Shown in pieces: positions 35,670-35,920 of a DNA stretch of 35,920 nucleotides; the first letter of the stretch is position 1; every line of letters begins with the position of its first letter. The DNA is from Chloroflexota bacterium (lineage in GTDB: Bacteria > Chloroflexota > Anaerolineae > Anaerolineales > E44-bin32), in contig JADFRG010000029.1 of assembly GCA_022561385.1 (NCBI GenBank), positions 1-35,920 on the forward strand, given 5' to 3'. The notes below the pieces were generated by a model that made no database searches, had not been told where the DNA came from, and saw nothing but the letters and a program-made list of their open reading frames with translations. Both the position numbers and the translations under genes were made by a program.

Positions 35670-35920
35670 TTACGCCGCCTCCGCTTCACCGCTCGGTGGA
35701 GCAGGCTGTCGCAACAGCCAGGCCAGCGCAATCGCTGTCATTGCCCCGAGCACCGCTCCCAAAACGGCCGCGGAGCACGGCCCCAGGCACCCAGGGATGG
35801 CCACTGAGATGCCCGACCCTGCGACAAAGCCCACAAAGCTTATCAACAACCACCAAGTGGCCCGATAGGTGTGCCGCCGCAGGACAAGCCACTGGAATAT
35901 GCCGGCCACGAACAACCCCG
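35670..35920 (-). CDS. Membrane protein, partial (5' end beyond window)
   Basis: At least 82 residues of an open frame that continues past the right edge. Three hydrophobic stretches are visible: VAGIFQWLVL, then WWLLISFVGFVAGSGISVAI, then AAVLGAVLGAMTAIALAWLL. The FQWLVLRRH...WW...G pattern is common in small uncharacterised membrane proteins of Chloroflexota and Cyanobacteria. The C-terminus (PPSGEAEAA) is complete. A TTG at 35915 is possible as start, but the preceding in-frame residues (GL) suggest the gene begins outside the window. Confidence 0.65.
   Translation of the reverse strand, partial: GLFVAGIFQWLVLRRHTYRATWWLLISFVGFVAGSGISVAIPGCLGPCSAAVLGAVLGAMTAIALAWLLRQPAPPSGEAEAA

Overview
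The window looks like a chromosomal segment of a GC-rich, probably environmental bacterium, most likely a member of the Chloroflexota (Anaerolineae-like). This placement is an inference. It rests on a DUF11-repeat surface protein fused to a sortase, a lipoprotein with a Gram-positive-style lipobox, a DinR-type (GAAC-N4-GTTC) LexA box, bacillithiol-type genes, and several very large multidomain signalling fusions. No rRNA, tRNA, CRISPR array or insertion sequence was found.

Left part (1-8,100). A gene-poor stretch ends in a near-consensus promoter with a LexA box inside its spacer. It drives a two-gene mutagenesis cassette: a catalytically dead ImuB-like Y-family protein with a clamp-binding motif, and the error-prone polymerase DnaE2. 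No imuA is present. A VapBC toxin-antitoxin pair follows on the minus strand with a second, collapsed vapB/vapC relic downstream. Next is a lipoprotein glycosidase. Both imuB and the glycosidase gene carry a diverged duplicate of their own 3' end directly after the stop codon.

Middle part (8,100-19,480). A 1,691-residue secreted DUF11-repeat protein ends in a sortase domain with all three catalytic residues, preceded by an LPXTG-like APETG motif. Then come a small ORF overlapping an extended SDR gene, a FIST sensory protein, an epoxide hydrolase-like alpha/beta hydrolase, a metallophosphoesterase, a relic of a PHB depolymerase-type esterase, several hairpins and a CBS-pair protein.

Right part (18,950-35,000). 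This is the most unusual region. All main genes run on the plus strand: CBS-pair protein; a 1,298-residue fusion of FHA, an IDO-like heme domain, a diflavin-type FAD/NADPH reductase, cytochrome b5 and a helical tail; a short, divergent BshC-like protein; a PIG-L deacetylase fused to Ig-like, GATase-like and cyclic-nucleotide-binding domains; BshA-like glycosyltransferase; BshB1-like deacetylase; a soluble Ser/Thr kinase fused to an AAA ATPase, TPRs and a complete family-5 solute-binding domain; and a small Lrp/AsnC-effector-like protein. My reading is a bacillithiol-type thiol pathway (BshA, BshB1, BshC-like) next to an apparently self-sufficient heme oxygenase and several regulators (FHA with a kinase, CNBD, CBS). 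The individual domain calls are well supported. That they form one system is an inference from neighbourhood and strand. The right edge holds an orphan ORF lacking a proper start, a strong terminator, and a membrane-protein gene cut by the window end.
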